64,000 nucleotides of DNA, from positions 310,001-374,000 of the forward strand of contig CAZIYJ010000002.1 in NCBI GenBank assembly GCA_964543475.1, written 5' to 3'. This stretch comes from JAYSYM01 sp964543475. Its GTDB lineage: Bacteria; Bdellovibrionota; Bdellovibrionia; Bdellovibrionales; JAMPXM01. A program made the position numbers and the translations under genes. Positions 9,445-16,796 of this stretch are shown here, one piece after another. Under the pieces are notes generated by a model, which did not search any database, had not been told where the DNA came from, and saw nothing but the letters and a program-made list of their open reading frames with translations. The number at the start of each line of letters is the position of its first letter. The first letter of the stretch is position 1.

Positions 9445-9450
9445 TACAGT
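9445..9450 (+). promoter_or_regulatory. Candidate -10 (TACAGT) for leaderless start at 9457
   Basis: TACAGT is six bases before the ATG. The 16-mer CTACAGTGCCCGAATG that includes the start codon is identical to the one at the DedA start at 16505 on the other strand. A possible -35 (TTCAAA) lies 18 bp upstream. Confidence 0.5.
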
Positions 9451-9456
9451 GCCCGA

Positions 9457-10149
9457 ATGAATCGAGCTCAAGTGCTTGGTGCCGGAGCGGTTATCTTTCT
9501 GGCACTTTTAATCGGAACATTCCTCGCCACTGACTCACTCAGAGATCTTGATTCAATGCGCTCGGCGATAGCGAGCATTTCGGGTTACGCGACTTCCCAC
9601 CCTACTCTAACAAAAATAATTTTCTTCGTTAGCTACGTCTTTGTGGCGACATTTGCGATCCCGGTTACGATATTCGTGACACTTTTGGGCGGAGCGCTTT
9701 TCGGAGTTTTCGAGGGAACTCTTTTAAACTGGTTAGCATGTTCAATCGGGGCTACTTTTTCATTTTTGATCGCGCGCTATGCACTAGGAGAATACCTCCG
9801 AGAGAAGCTGAGAAAGCGCCTTAAGATTGCTAAATCAAGATGGGAAGAAGATGGCTTGTTTTATCTTTTTACATTGCGACTGATTCCCGGATTCCCATTC
9901 ATCGTCGCCAACTTTTTAATGGCTCTCTTGCCGGTAAAAATGATTTCGTATTTTTTAGTCACTCTCGCAGGAACTCTTCCGCTAACGATCGTGTATACGA
10001 ATGCCGGCTATCGACTGGGAGAAATTAGAAGTCTCGATGGAATAGTGCAACCACCGCTGATCATCTCGTTGATTGCGGTCGGCATCACACCACTCATCTT
10101 GAAAAAGATTTTATTTTTTATAAAAAAGAAACCCGTCGCTACTTCTTAG
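9457..10149 (+). CDS. TVP38/TMEM64 (SNARE-associated) family membrane protein
   Basis: This 230-residue inner-membrane protein belongs to the DedA/TVP38 superfamily, whose members move or flip lipids or small molecules; the substrate is unknown here. Hydrophobic segments lie at about 5-25, 50-90, 135-160 and 185-220. The family core is visible as VTIFVTLLGGALFGVFEGT followed by GATFSFLIARYALG, then FTLRLIPGFPFIVANF. The gene overlaps the convergent ferritin-like gene by 11 bases. It lacks a Shine-Dalgarno and may be translated leaderless. Confidence 0.85.
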   Translation: MNRAQVLGAGAVIFLALLIGTFLATDSLRDLDSMRSAIASISGYATSHPTLTKIIFFVSYVFVATFAIPVTIFVTLLGGALFGVFEGTLLNWLACSIGATFSFLIARYALGEYLREKLRKRLKIAKSRWEEDGLFYLFTLRLIPGFPFIVANFLMALLPVKMISYFLVTLAGTLPLTIVYTNAGYRLGEIRSLDGIVQPPLIISLIAVGITPLILKKILFFIKKKPVATS

Positions 10150-10582
10150 GGGCCCCACGTAACATCTTCTCAACTTCAGAGACATGTTGCTCTTCTTCGA
10201 GAATCATTCCGCGCGTGAACTCTTCAATCCAAACACTTTTTCCTTCAACAAGACCCAAAAGCTTATGCAGCCGCTCGAGCTGCGCACGTTCGTGGTCCAT
10301 TGATTCTCGCAGAATTTCTTCCATCGAGTGCTTATGTGTTTCAAGAAGCTTTCCCATTTTCAAAGATGGGTGACCACCTAGAGTGGTCAGCGCTTCGCCA
10401 ATTTGCTCAGCGTGAGTTAAAGACTCTTTTGCTTGTTCGCGAAACCAACCAACAATCGGAATTCGATTGTAACCAAAAACCATCAGCGAGTAGTGGCTGT
10501 AGCGAACAACGCCTGCGTACTCTTGCTCGAGCATATCGTTAAGAACAGCAACCACTTTTTCTGTATCTAATTTTGCAGCCAT
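10139..10582 (-). CDS. Ferritin-like (bacterioferritin-type) protein
   Basis: This 147-residue protein predicts a four-helix bundle with di-iron ligands spaced as in bacterioferritins: EQEYAGVVRYSHY in helix 1, ESLTHAEQIGEAL in helix 2, SMDHERAQLERL in helix 3 and ILEEEQHVSEVEKML in helix 4. It probably stores or detoxifies iron in the cytoplasm. It could instead be a ferritin-like oxidase. The start at 10582 (MAAKLDTEK) has AAAGGAG upstream; the longer frame to 10621 lacks that support. Its 3' end overlaps the convergent TVP38-like gene. Confidence 0.85.
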   Translation of the reverse strand: MAAKLDTEKVVAVLNDMLEQEYAGVVRYSHYSLMVFGYNRIPIVGWFREQAKESLTHAEQIGEALTTLGGHPSLKMGKLLETHKHSMEEILRESMDHERAQLERLHKLLGLVEGKSVWIEEFTRGMILEEEQHVSEVEKMLRGAPKK

Positions 10583-10719
10583 CGACTCTAAGCTCCTTTG
10601 ATTTTGCCCGAACAGAATCACGGTAAACCCTGCGAATGTAAATCATTAACAGCAGCAAATGTTGCGATATCTACGCCAAATGAGAACGTGCCGTTGAGGC
10701 GTCGATATGGCAACTTTGT

Positions 10720-10740
10720 GTCGCACTTCTTGTCGCACTT
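10720..10740. repeat. Short direct repeat upstream of 10757 gene
   Basis: GTCGCACTT occurs twice (10720-10728 and 10732-10740), 12 bp apart, just before the TAGGAGG ribosome binding site of the next gene. It may be a protein-binding site. The evidence is only the repeat. Confidence 0.3.
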
Positions 10741-10756
10741 ATTTTAGGAGGCTCTC

Positions 10757-11011
10757 ATGCAAAGTACTTCATCTTACTCTCGATATTTGCGCTATTTGCC
10801 GTTTGTCGCAGCAGGATTAGCATCAACTGCCACACTTTACTTACTTTACCGACGCTTCAGCTCAAACTCGAGAATGTCTCCGCACGTAGCAGAAAATCTT
10901 CCGATCGCGAAAAATTTAAAAACAATTCCCGATACCGATGGAAACTACGATATCGACGGAGTTTCGTTCGACTCTGAAGGTGTCGTCGTAAGTGGCGATC
11001 GACTCACTTGA
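10757..11011 (+). CDS. Small membrane-anchored protein, unknown
   Basis: This 84-residue protein has a single hydrophobic segment (about residues 14-28, FVAAGLASTATLYLLY) followed by RRF. The acidic tail contains TDGNYDIDGVSFDSEG. It has an excellent ribosome binding site (TAGGAGG six bases upstream). The topology is probably N-out or an uncleaved anchor with a soluble C-terminal tail. No family is recognised. It is preceded by a short direct repeat and followed by 180 bases with no gene. Confidence 0.65.
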   Translation: MQSTSSYSRYLRYLPFVAAGLASTATLYLLYRRFSSNSRMSPHVAENLPIAKNLKTIPDTDGNYDIDGVSFDSEGVVVSGDRLT

Positions 11012-11193
11012 GTCGGCAGCGCTCAAATTCACAATTTCATAAAAAAAGTTTGTGATTAGAGTCACGCACGAAGCTCTATTGTTCTTTGCCAGTCACAAAC
11101 TCGCTCCAGCATTGAAAAGTATCGACCAAGAGAGTCTTCTTGTAGGGAGAAACTTTGGGAGCATTTTTACTTAACTCATTCTTAGGAGGATCT

Positions 11194-11766
11194 ATGAAAA
11201 ACTTAATCGCATTATTTGCGGTGCTTTTAATTCTGCCAGCGGCAAAGGCGCAAGACTCTGCCGGAGCAATCTCTGCTGATGCACCTCGTACGTATGATTC
11301 GAGTATTCGCGTCATTCCGACATTTGGTACAGCAGCATTTGCTCCAGGCGAAGTTGATTTAGACGCTCTTGGCGATACAACTGCCGGGGGATTGTTTATT
11401 GATTTCGGGCGAGGAATGTTAACTGGCGAAACCGGCATCTTAGCAATGTCAGGTGATATCGATACTGGCGACAATAGCGCCGCAGTGAACGTTGACTCAT
11501 GGAGCATCCCGCTCTTTGCAAAGTTCAATTTCTCTGGCAACCCTCACTCAACTATTTTCGCTAAGGTCGGCGCAATGTCGTATGACCCAGGTGACGACGG
11601 TGACATTAATGTAATGGGTGTTGCAGGCGTTGGCGGAGCAATTCCACTTGGCCGTAACTCAGCGATCAACCTCGACGCAACTTACAATCGTTTGTTCGAC
11701 GATCAAGGTGACCTCGCAGAACTTCAAGGCGTAGCACTCCTTGGCGGCCTAAGCTTCGGCTTTTAA
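11194..11766 (+). CDS. Secreted outer-membrane beta-barrel-like protein
   Basis: This 190-residue protein has a signal peptide (MKNLIALFAVLLILPAAKA). The mature part is glycine- and aspartate-rich with alternating hydrophobic residues and ends GVALLGGLSFGF. An aromatic terminal residue after such strands is typical of small eight-stranded outer-membrane barrels (OmpA/OmpW-like size). The ATG at 11194 is chosen because GGAGGA lies just before it; an in-frame start at 11155 would bury the signal peptide. Two terminator hairpins follow. The function is not known. Confidence 0.72.
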   Translation: MKNLIALFAVLLILPAAKAQDSAGAISADAPRTYDSSIRVIPTFGTAAFAPGEVDLDALGDTTAGGLFIDFGRGMLTGETGILAMSGDIDTGDNSAAVNVDSWSIPLFAKFNFSGNPHSTIFAKVGAMSYDPGDDGDINVMGVAGVGGAIPLGRNSAINLDATYNRLFDDQGDLAELQGVALLGGLSFGF

Positions 11767-11771
11767 TATCG

Positions 11772-11790
11772 GCCGGCGATCGCCGGCTTT
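11772..11790 (+). terminator. Terminator of the beta-barrel gene
   Basis: GCCGGC-GATC-GCCGGC is a perfect short hairpin followed by TTTT, beginning a few bases after the stop codon. Confidence 0.65.
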
Positions 11791-11800
11791 TCCGACAATA

Positions 11801-11830
11801 AAAAAAGGCAGCGGTAACGCTGCCTTTTTA
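11801..11830. terminator. Bidirectional terminator between convergent genes
   Basis: AAAAAAGGCAGCG, loop GTAA, then CGCTGCCTTTTT can terminate transcription from the beta-barrel gene (plus) and the FKBP gene (minus). Confidence 0.85.
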
Positions 11831-11837
11831 CTTCACC

Positions 11838-11881
11838 CATCATGCCTTCTACCTTCTTGGCATCATGGCTTCTTGCCTTCT
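11838..11881. repeat. Intergenic CATGCCTTC-type repeat, copy A
   Basis: The stretch is made of imperfect TTCATGCC/TTCTTGCC units. It shares CATGCCTTCKACCTTCTTG (K = T here, G in the other copy) with the repeat at 28448-28527. Both copies lie immediately after a terminator hairpin. Confidence 0.65.
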
Positions 11882-11883
11882 AA

Positions 11884-12561
11884 TTATTTCTTCACATCAA
11901 GAAGCTCAACATCGAACAACAAAACTGAATTCGGTGGAATGCCTGGGCGTCCCGAAGCGCCGTAAGCAAGATCAGATGGGATCGCAAGTTTTACTTTGCC
12001 GCCAACTTTCATCAACTGAAGTGCTTCAGTCCAACCTTTGATAACGCCGTTAACTGGAAATTCAGCTGGCTCACCACGATCAACTGATGAATCAAACTTT
12101 TCGCCAGTAGTAAGTGTTCCTGTGTAATGAACTTTTACTGTGTCAGTTGCTTTCGGAGTTTTGCCAGTACCTTCTTTTTCAACGAGGTACTGAAGACCGC
12201 TAGCAGTTGTCTTCCAACCTTCTTTAGCTTTGTTTGCAGTCAAGAACGCTTCGCCAGCGCCTTTATTTTTATCAGCAGTCTCTTGAGCTTTCTTCATTGT
12301 TTGCTCTTGGAGAACCTGCATCGACTTTTGAATGTCTTCTTGTTTCACAGCGGCTTCTTTTCCAGCCAATGCGTCTGACATACCTGCTGCAACCGCAGTT
12401 GGATCAACATCAACGCCTTGAGCTTTCATGTTTTGACCAATTTGCATCCCGATGCCGTAGCTCGCTTTGCCTTTGTCTGATCCGAGGTCTGCTTTTTTGT
12501 TACAAGCTGTACCTAATCCGATAACCATAATCACTGCTGCTGTTAGCGCAACCTTTTGCAT
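11884..12561 (-). CDS. FKBP-type peptidyl-prolyl isomerase lipoprotein (Mip/FkpA type)
   Basis: This 225-residue protein catalyses proline cis-trans isomerisation of envelope proteins. The N-terminal export signal ends GLGTACNKK, a probable though imperfect lipobox, followed by the helical dimerisation domain (KASYGIGMQIGQNMK through about residue 105). The C-terminal FKBP domain (about 130-225) has VKVHYTGTLTTGEKFDSS, FPVNGVIKGWTEAL, IPSDLAYG and PPNSVLLFDVELL. The ATG at 12561 follows AAGGAG by six bases. It is convergent with the beta-barrel gene. Confidence 0.92.
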   Translation of the reverse strand: MQKVALTAAVIMVIGLGTACNKKADLGSDKGKASYGIGMQIGQNMKAQGVDVDPTAVAAGMSDALAGKEAAVKQEDIQKSMQVLQEQTMKKAQETADKNKGAGEAFLTANKAKEGWKTTASGLQYLVEKEGTGKTPKATDTVKVHYTGTLTTGEKFDSSVDRGEPAEFPVNGVIKGWTEALQLMKVGGKVKLAIPSDLAYGASGRPGIPPNSVLLFDVELLDVKK

Positions 12562-12664
12562 TTCGACTCCTTCAAGATGAATCAATTTGTGCTTTGTTTA
12601 AAATGAACTCGAACAGGGTAACTATGGAGACGACCATCGACAAGCTCAAACACTCCACAAATAG

Positions 12665-12693
12665 AAAAAGCCGGGCTCACTTGAGCCCGGCTT
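12665..12693 (-). terminator. Rho-independent terminator
   Basis: Arms AAGCCGGGCTCA and GAGCCCGGCTT around CTT are followed on the minus strand by TTTTTC. It lies 50 bases after the stop of the minus-strand gene at 12744. Confidence 0.85.
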
Positions 12694-12743
12694 CGGAATC
12701 TACGATTCAAATTTAGCAGGATTTTAAATCTTAATAGCGGTGA

Positions 12744-13265
12744 TTAGTAACCACACTGTAAGTTGCGGTCACACTGACGTGGCTTGCCAGAGAAGTTGTA
12801 ACACTGGTTCAACACTTGGCGCTGTGCACGCTGCAAGTTTTGGTGTTGAGCGCGATAGAACTGGCCTCGAGCATGTGTCTGGCACTTGTAAACACGTGGA
12901 GCTGGTGGATACGGATAACCGCCGCCACCACCACCGCCATTGCCCAACTGCTGACACGAAACCTGATAACGACACTCTGACTGCGTTCCGTAAGGGTGAT
13001 TCAAACACATGTTAACTACGTTGATGTTTGCTTCATTGCGGCTTCGGCCTTCAGCTTTGAAAACATAGCCGCGGCTCGTTGTACGGCATGACCAACGCTC
13101 GAATCCATAATCGCGATCGCCACGGCGACCTTCTCTCGCCTCGTTTCGGGCATGGTTTGAATCAATACGATCAACGATATCGTCGATGTCAGCGTGCGCA
13201 GGTTGAGAAATGACACCTGCCGCCATTAGTGCAAGTACTGTGAGTAATTTTCTGAAGTTCGACAT
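12744..13265 (-). CDS. Small secreted cysteine-containing basic protein
   Basis: This 173-residue exported protein starts MSNFRKLLTVLALMAAG with cleavage near PAHA. The mature part has repeated short units resembling each other (WSCRTTSRGYVFKAEG, YKCQTHARGQFYRAQH), a Gly-rich linker (GNGGGGGGGYPYPP) and paired cysteines (CRYQVSCQQ, QCDRNLQCGY). The two halves look like an internal duplication of a roughly 45-residue cysteine motif separated by the Gly/Pro hinge. AAGGAGA supports the start. No family is recognised. Confidence 0.7.
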   Translation of the reverse strand: MSNFRKLLTVLALMAAGVISQPAHADIDDIVDRIDSNHARNEAREGRRGDRDYGFERWSCRTTSRGYVFKAEGRSRNEANINVVNMCLNHPYGTQSECRYQVSCQQLGNGGGGGGGYPYPPAPRVYKCQTHARGQFYRAQHQNLQRAQRQVLNQCYNFSGKPRQCDRNLQCGY

Positions 13266-13532
13266 TGGGATCTCCTTGTTACTGGTGTCGTAAAATTCTT
13301 CTGCATTTAGATAGTTCAAGATGCGTGCCGATTTTCAGAGTCACAATGGCTCCGAAAATGCGCGCTAAAACTAGACTACTGAGACAAAGTTTCTTGTTGC
13401 AGCAAAAAAGAAGAGTCGCTTTGATAACAGTGCACACAAGATCAGCAACAGTTTGGCAAACTTGCAGAATTCTTAACCGATTTCTGAAGTGTCGTCAGGG
13501 ATAGACGATGCATTAATACCACTGGAGGGTAG

Positions 13533-14003
13533 ATGATCAACAAACTTGGCTTCTTGATTCTAGCTACGTGTTTTTCTTTATCCGCCGCTGCGACCGACCT
13601 CGCATTCCCCCATGTCCCCAACGAAAAATTAACTCCAGGAGAATTTTGCACCCGACAAGATCCTGATTATCTCGGCGATGCTTACCCAGAAAAAATTGCG
13701 AAGTGCGATCGCGACGTTATTTATGCAACAAAACAAAAAGTCTACGACCTGTACTCAGTAAAACAATCATGCCGAGTGAACTACACGATCGATCATTTCA
13801 TCCCGCTTTCTATCGGCGGAAATAATGAGATCGGAAATCTTTGGCCAGAACACAAAGCTGTTAAAGCCTTGCGCCAAAATTTAGAATTAAATCTCTTCCA
13901 GGAACTTCGCGACGGAAAAATCTCGCAAGCCGAAGCCGTTAGACGCATTCGGGAAGCGAAAACGAAGCCCCCCATCAGCAAACCAATGGCTCTCTGCCAT
14001 TAG
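13533..14003 (+). CDS. Secreted HNH-type endonuclease
   Basis: This 156-residue protein has a signal peptide (MINKLGFLILATCFSLSAAA). The core NYTIDHFIPLSIGGNNEIGNLWPEHK is a beta-beta-metal HNH pattern: DH, then SIGGNN, N and the terminal histidine region. Six cysteines fit an extracellular enzyme. In a predator such nucleases could degrade prey DNA, but that role is inference. A GGAGGGT ribosome binding site precedes the ATG. It is convergent with sppA, 55 bases away. Confidence 0.82.
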   Translation: MINKLGFLILATCFSLSAAATDLAFPHVPNEKLTPGEFCTRQDPDYLGDAYPEKIAKCDRDVIYATKQKVYDLYSVKQSCRVNYTIDHFIPLSIGGNNEIGNLWPEHKAVKALRQNLELNLFQELRDGKISQAEAVRRIREAKTKPPISKPMALCH

Positions 14004-14006
14004 TTA

Positions 14007-14050
14007 ATACCGGGATCCGTGTATACACGTAGTCAGGTATACCGGGATCC
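14007..14050. repeat. 12-bp direct repeat around a 10-bp palindrome
   Basis: ATACCGGGATCC occurs at 14007-14018 and 14039-14050. Between them is the perfect palindrome GTGTATACAC (14019-14028). It lies between convergent stop codons. There is no T run, so it is not a standard terminator. Confidence 0.6.
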
Positions 14051-14058
14051 CTGTTTCT

Positions 14059-15834
14059 TTACCGGATTTCCAAGTCATACAGCATGCGAGCATAAGCTCC
14101 GGGCTTTACATCAAGAGTCTTTGCATACTCACCAGCATGGGCACTCAGTTTCAGTAGCCATTCAGGCAAGATCACTCGTGATTCGACAGCGAATCGCTCA
14201 AGCAAAATAGAAATCGGATCATCATTTCGAGGAAATACTTCGATCGGATAAGGTTTCGAAACACTGCCAAGTTGAGCGGCTTTTTCAATCGCAAGAGACA
14301 AACCACCAAGTTCATCGACTAGCCCAAGTTCTTTTGCGCGAAGGCCAGACCAAATTCTTCCTTCAGCTAGTTCTTCCACTTTATTTGCGTCTTTAAACTC
14401 GCGACCTTCTCGAACCACTGTTAAGAATCGACCGTAGACACGAGTGACGCTCTCTTGAATGACTTGTTTTTCAAGCTCAGTCATCTCTCGATTAAAGTTA
14501 CCGATGTCTGCGTACGGATGAGTACCAACTTGATCAAATTCAACACCAAGCTTTCCTCTGAAAAACTTTTCGGTGTCAAAGAGCACGCCAAATACACCGA
14601 TTGATCCGGTAATTGTCGTCGCTTCAGCAACAATGTAGCGAGCACCAGCAGACATGTAGTACCCACCTGAAGCTGCAACATCACCGAACGAAACAATGAC
14701 GGGAATAGTTTCGTCGATTTTTTTAATTTTTCTCCAGATCACATCTGAAGCCAGCGCATCGCCACCTGGGCTATTCACTCGAACAACGATTGCTTTTACA
14801 TTTTCGTCTTCTGCCGCTTCTTGCAAGTCGGCCACAATTCCTTCAGAGCCAACGCTGTCACGAGTTCCAGACCCGCTCGTGATTTCGCCTTCAGCAAACA
14901 CGATTGCGATCTTTTTATCAGCCGACTCACCCACGGCTCGATCTTCATGAAGCAAATGAATTGGATGAACGAGCCGAAGCTCTTCTTCTTTTCCGACTGT
15001 TTTTTCTTTCATTAAATCTTCGACTTGGTCTTCGTACGAAAGCTCCGTGATAAATCCGTTGTCTGCTGCATTTTCAGCGCTGCGAATTCGTAAATCTCCG
15101 GCTGCTTCATCAATTGAATCTGGTTTTTCGCCTGCGAAACGAGAGATTTCTTTGCGAGCAATCCCCCAAATATCATCAACTAATGTCTTGTTCTGGAGAC
15201 GATTCTCCTCGCTCATTTTGTTTGCGATCAAAGGTTCAACTGCAGCTTTGAATTTTCCAACTCTGAAAATGCGCGGTTGAACGTCAAGTTTCTCGAGCAG
15301 ACCTTTTAAAAATGTTGATGAAACCGATAGACCGTTTAGCTCAAGCTCGCCTGCTGGGGCCATAAATATTTTTTCGGCAGCTGTTGCTAGGTAGTAGGAC
15401 TTCTCATCAAACGAATCTCCGTAGGCATAAACGAATTTTCCTGCCTCAGCGAATGATTTGATCGCACGGTGAAGTTCACTGACTCCGGCCCAGCCTGCTT
15501 CGAAATGTCTGATCTCGAGGTAAAGACCTTGAATCCGCTTATCATCTTTAGCGGCATCAATACCCGCAATTGTTTCAAATAACGGAAGCGCTCGGTTGTC
15601 TTGTGAAAATGGTGAGCCTCCAGCAAAAATGTCGAAATCAAAAGGTCTCGCATATTCTTCAAATGGCCCCTTGACCTTCACATGTAGAATCGATTTTTCT
15701 TGAATGGCACCCTCACGGTCTTGAGCCATCTTGGTAACGGTCATCACGACAGCAGGAACAATCATTACAAATAAAAGAAGTGCGATGAATACACCGATGA
15801 TGGTGACCGCGATATTTTTAAAAAAGTTCTTCAT
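14059..15834 (-). CDS. sppA: Signal peptide peptidase SppA, long (67K) form
   Basis: SppA degrades cleaved signal peptides at the inner membrane. The 591-residue protein has an N-terminal membrane anchor (about 8-35, IAVTIIGVFIALLLFVMIV). It carries a degenerate first peptidase domain and a second domain with IVVRVNSPGGDALASDV and the catalytic serine region DVAASGGYYMSAGA, with the general-base lysine probably in the first half (DEKSYYLATAA region). The length matches the E. coli tandem-domain form. The ATG overlaps the upstream DedA stop by four bases, so the two genes are translationally coupled. Confidence 0.93.
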   Translation of the reverse strand: MKNFFKNIAVTIIGVFIALLLFVMIVPAVVMTVTKMAQDREGAIQEKSILHVKVKGPFEEYARPFDFDIFAGGSPFSQDNRALPLFETIAGIDAAKDDKRIQGLYLEIRHFEAGWAGVSELHRAIKSFAEAGKFVYAYGDSFDEKSYYLATAAEKIFMAPAGELELNGLSVSSTFLKGLLEKLDVQPRIFRVGKFKAAVEPLIANKMSEENRLQNKTLVDDIWGIARKEISRFAGEKPDSIDEAAGDLRIRSAENAADNGFITELSYEDQVEDLMKEKTVGKEEELRLVHPIHLLHEDRAVGESADKKIAIVFAEGEITSGSGTRDSVGSEGIVADLQEAAEDENVKAIVVRVNSPGGDALASDVIWRKIKKIDETIPVIVSFGDVAASGGYYMSAGARYIVAEATTITGSIGVFGVLFDTEKFFRGKLGVEFDQVGTHPYADIGNFNREMTELEKQVIQESVTRVYGRFLTVVREGREFKDANKVEELAEGRIWSGLRAKELGLVDELGGLSLAIEKAAQLGSVSKPYPIEVFPRNDDPISILLERFAVESRVILPEWLLKLSAHAGEYAKTLDVKPGAYARMLYDLEIR

Positions 15835-16505
15835 ACACCCTCTTTAATTCTTCGTGCTTTCCAGACTTCATAAAAAGCAGGAGCAATCGAAATTATAATG
15901 ATAGCGAAGATTACTATATGGAAGTTCGTCTTAACGGCAGGAATATTTCCAAAAAGGAAGCCGCCAACTAAAAACGAAACCACCCATACGAACGCACCCG
16001 ACACATTGTACATAGCAAAATGCCGGTAGTTCATGTGCGATAACCCCGCAACAAACGGGGCATAAGTGCGAATAATCGGTATAAATCGTGCGAGAATAAT
16101 CGTCTTACCGCCATGTTTTGCGTAGAAAGCTTGAGTCTTCTGAAGGTGAGCCGGATTAAAAAATTTTGAACTTTTACTCTTAAAAAGGCGTGGTGCTAAA
16201 TATTTTCCGACCGAATAATTGACCGCATCACCGATAATTGCAGCAACAACAAGTGTTGCGGCCATCACCCACAAATTCAAACCTGATGCAGAAAGAGCAC
16301 ACAATGCACCGACTGCAAAAAGCAGCGAATCACCTGGCAAAAAGGGCGTTACGACTAATCCTGTTTCACAAAAAATAATCACAAAAAGGAGAACATACAT
16401 CCAAACTCCGAGGGAAGAACTCCACGCCTCGAGGTAAGGAGGCATGTTCGTAATGAAGTGGATGGCCAACATGAAGTACTCAACAAGCTGATTTAGAATT
16501 TCCAT
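15831..16505 (-). CDS. DedA family inner-membrane protein
   Basis: This 224-residue DedA protein shows ETGLVVTPFLPGDSLLFAVGAL, the re-entrant motif with conserved glutamate. It also has NYSVGKYLAPRLF and ARFIPIIRTYAPFVAG, the second conserved arginine motif. DedA proteins are undecaprenyl-phosphate or phospholipid transporters/flippases; the precise substrate here is unknown. It heads a two-gene operon with sppA. A TTTACA-N17-TACAGT promoter ends six bases before the ATG with no Shine-Dalgarno, suggesting a leaderless transcript. Confidence 0.92.
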   Translation of the reverse strand: MEILNQLVEYFMLAIHFITNMPPYLEAWSSSLGVWMYVLLFVIIFCETGLVVTPFLPGDSLLFAVGALCALSASGLNLWVMAATLVVAAIIGDAVNYSVGKYLAPRLFKSKSSKFFNPAHLQKTQAFYAKHGGKTIILARFIPIIRTYAPFVAGLSHMNYRHFAMYNVSGAFVWVVSFLVGGFLFGNIPAVKTNFHIVIFAIIIISIAPAFYEVWKARRIKEGV

Positions 16506-16511
16506 TCGGGC

Positions 16512-16540
16512 ACTGTAGAGTAGGAGTTCGAACGTGTAAA
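16512..16540 (-). promoter_or_regulatory. Sigma-70 promoter for leaderless dedA-sppA
   Basis: The -35 TTTACA (16540-16535), a 17-bp spacer and the -10 TACAGT (16517-16512) give a predicted transcription start six to seven bases downstream, at the A of the ATG at 16505. Confidence 0.7.
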
Positions 16541-16617
16541 CTGCATTAGTTTTAAGCTACTCGTGGGGCTGGACCAGCGATTTTGGAGATCGATGAGCGC
16601 AGTAATGCCACGCACTA

Positions 16618-16722
16618 AAGGCTGGGTGCATTTTCTTTTTCCCTTGTGTTTCCGGCCAAATAATCTTGCAATTGCCTTAGATCGTCATGACCATCGTACT
16701 GAAACCTAAGGCAACCAGCCTT
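16618..16722 (+). promoter_or_regulatory. Nested inverted repeat in the porin 5' region
   Basis: AAGGCTGG (16618-16625) pairs with CCAGCCTT (16715-16722), and TTGCCTTAG (16672-16680) pairs with CTAAGGCAA (16706-16714). The two right-hand arms are contiguous, so the stems could stack coaxially with a 46-base bulge on the left. The element ends 74 bases before the porin start. It may be a structured leader. The 290-base gap before the porin otherwise shows no gene. Confidence 0.5.
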
Positions 16723-16796
16723 CAGGCCGAGGCCCGGTGAGATTGATGAAGATGAAAACAACAAGGTTCTACAACAGGACACAAGGAGAATACAGA

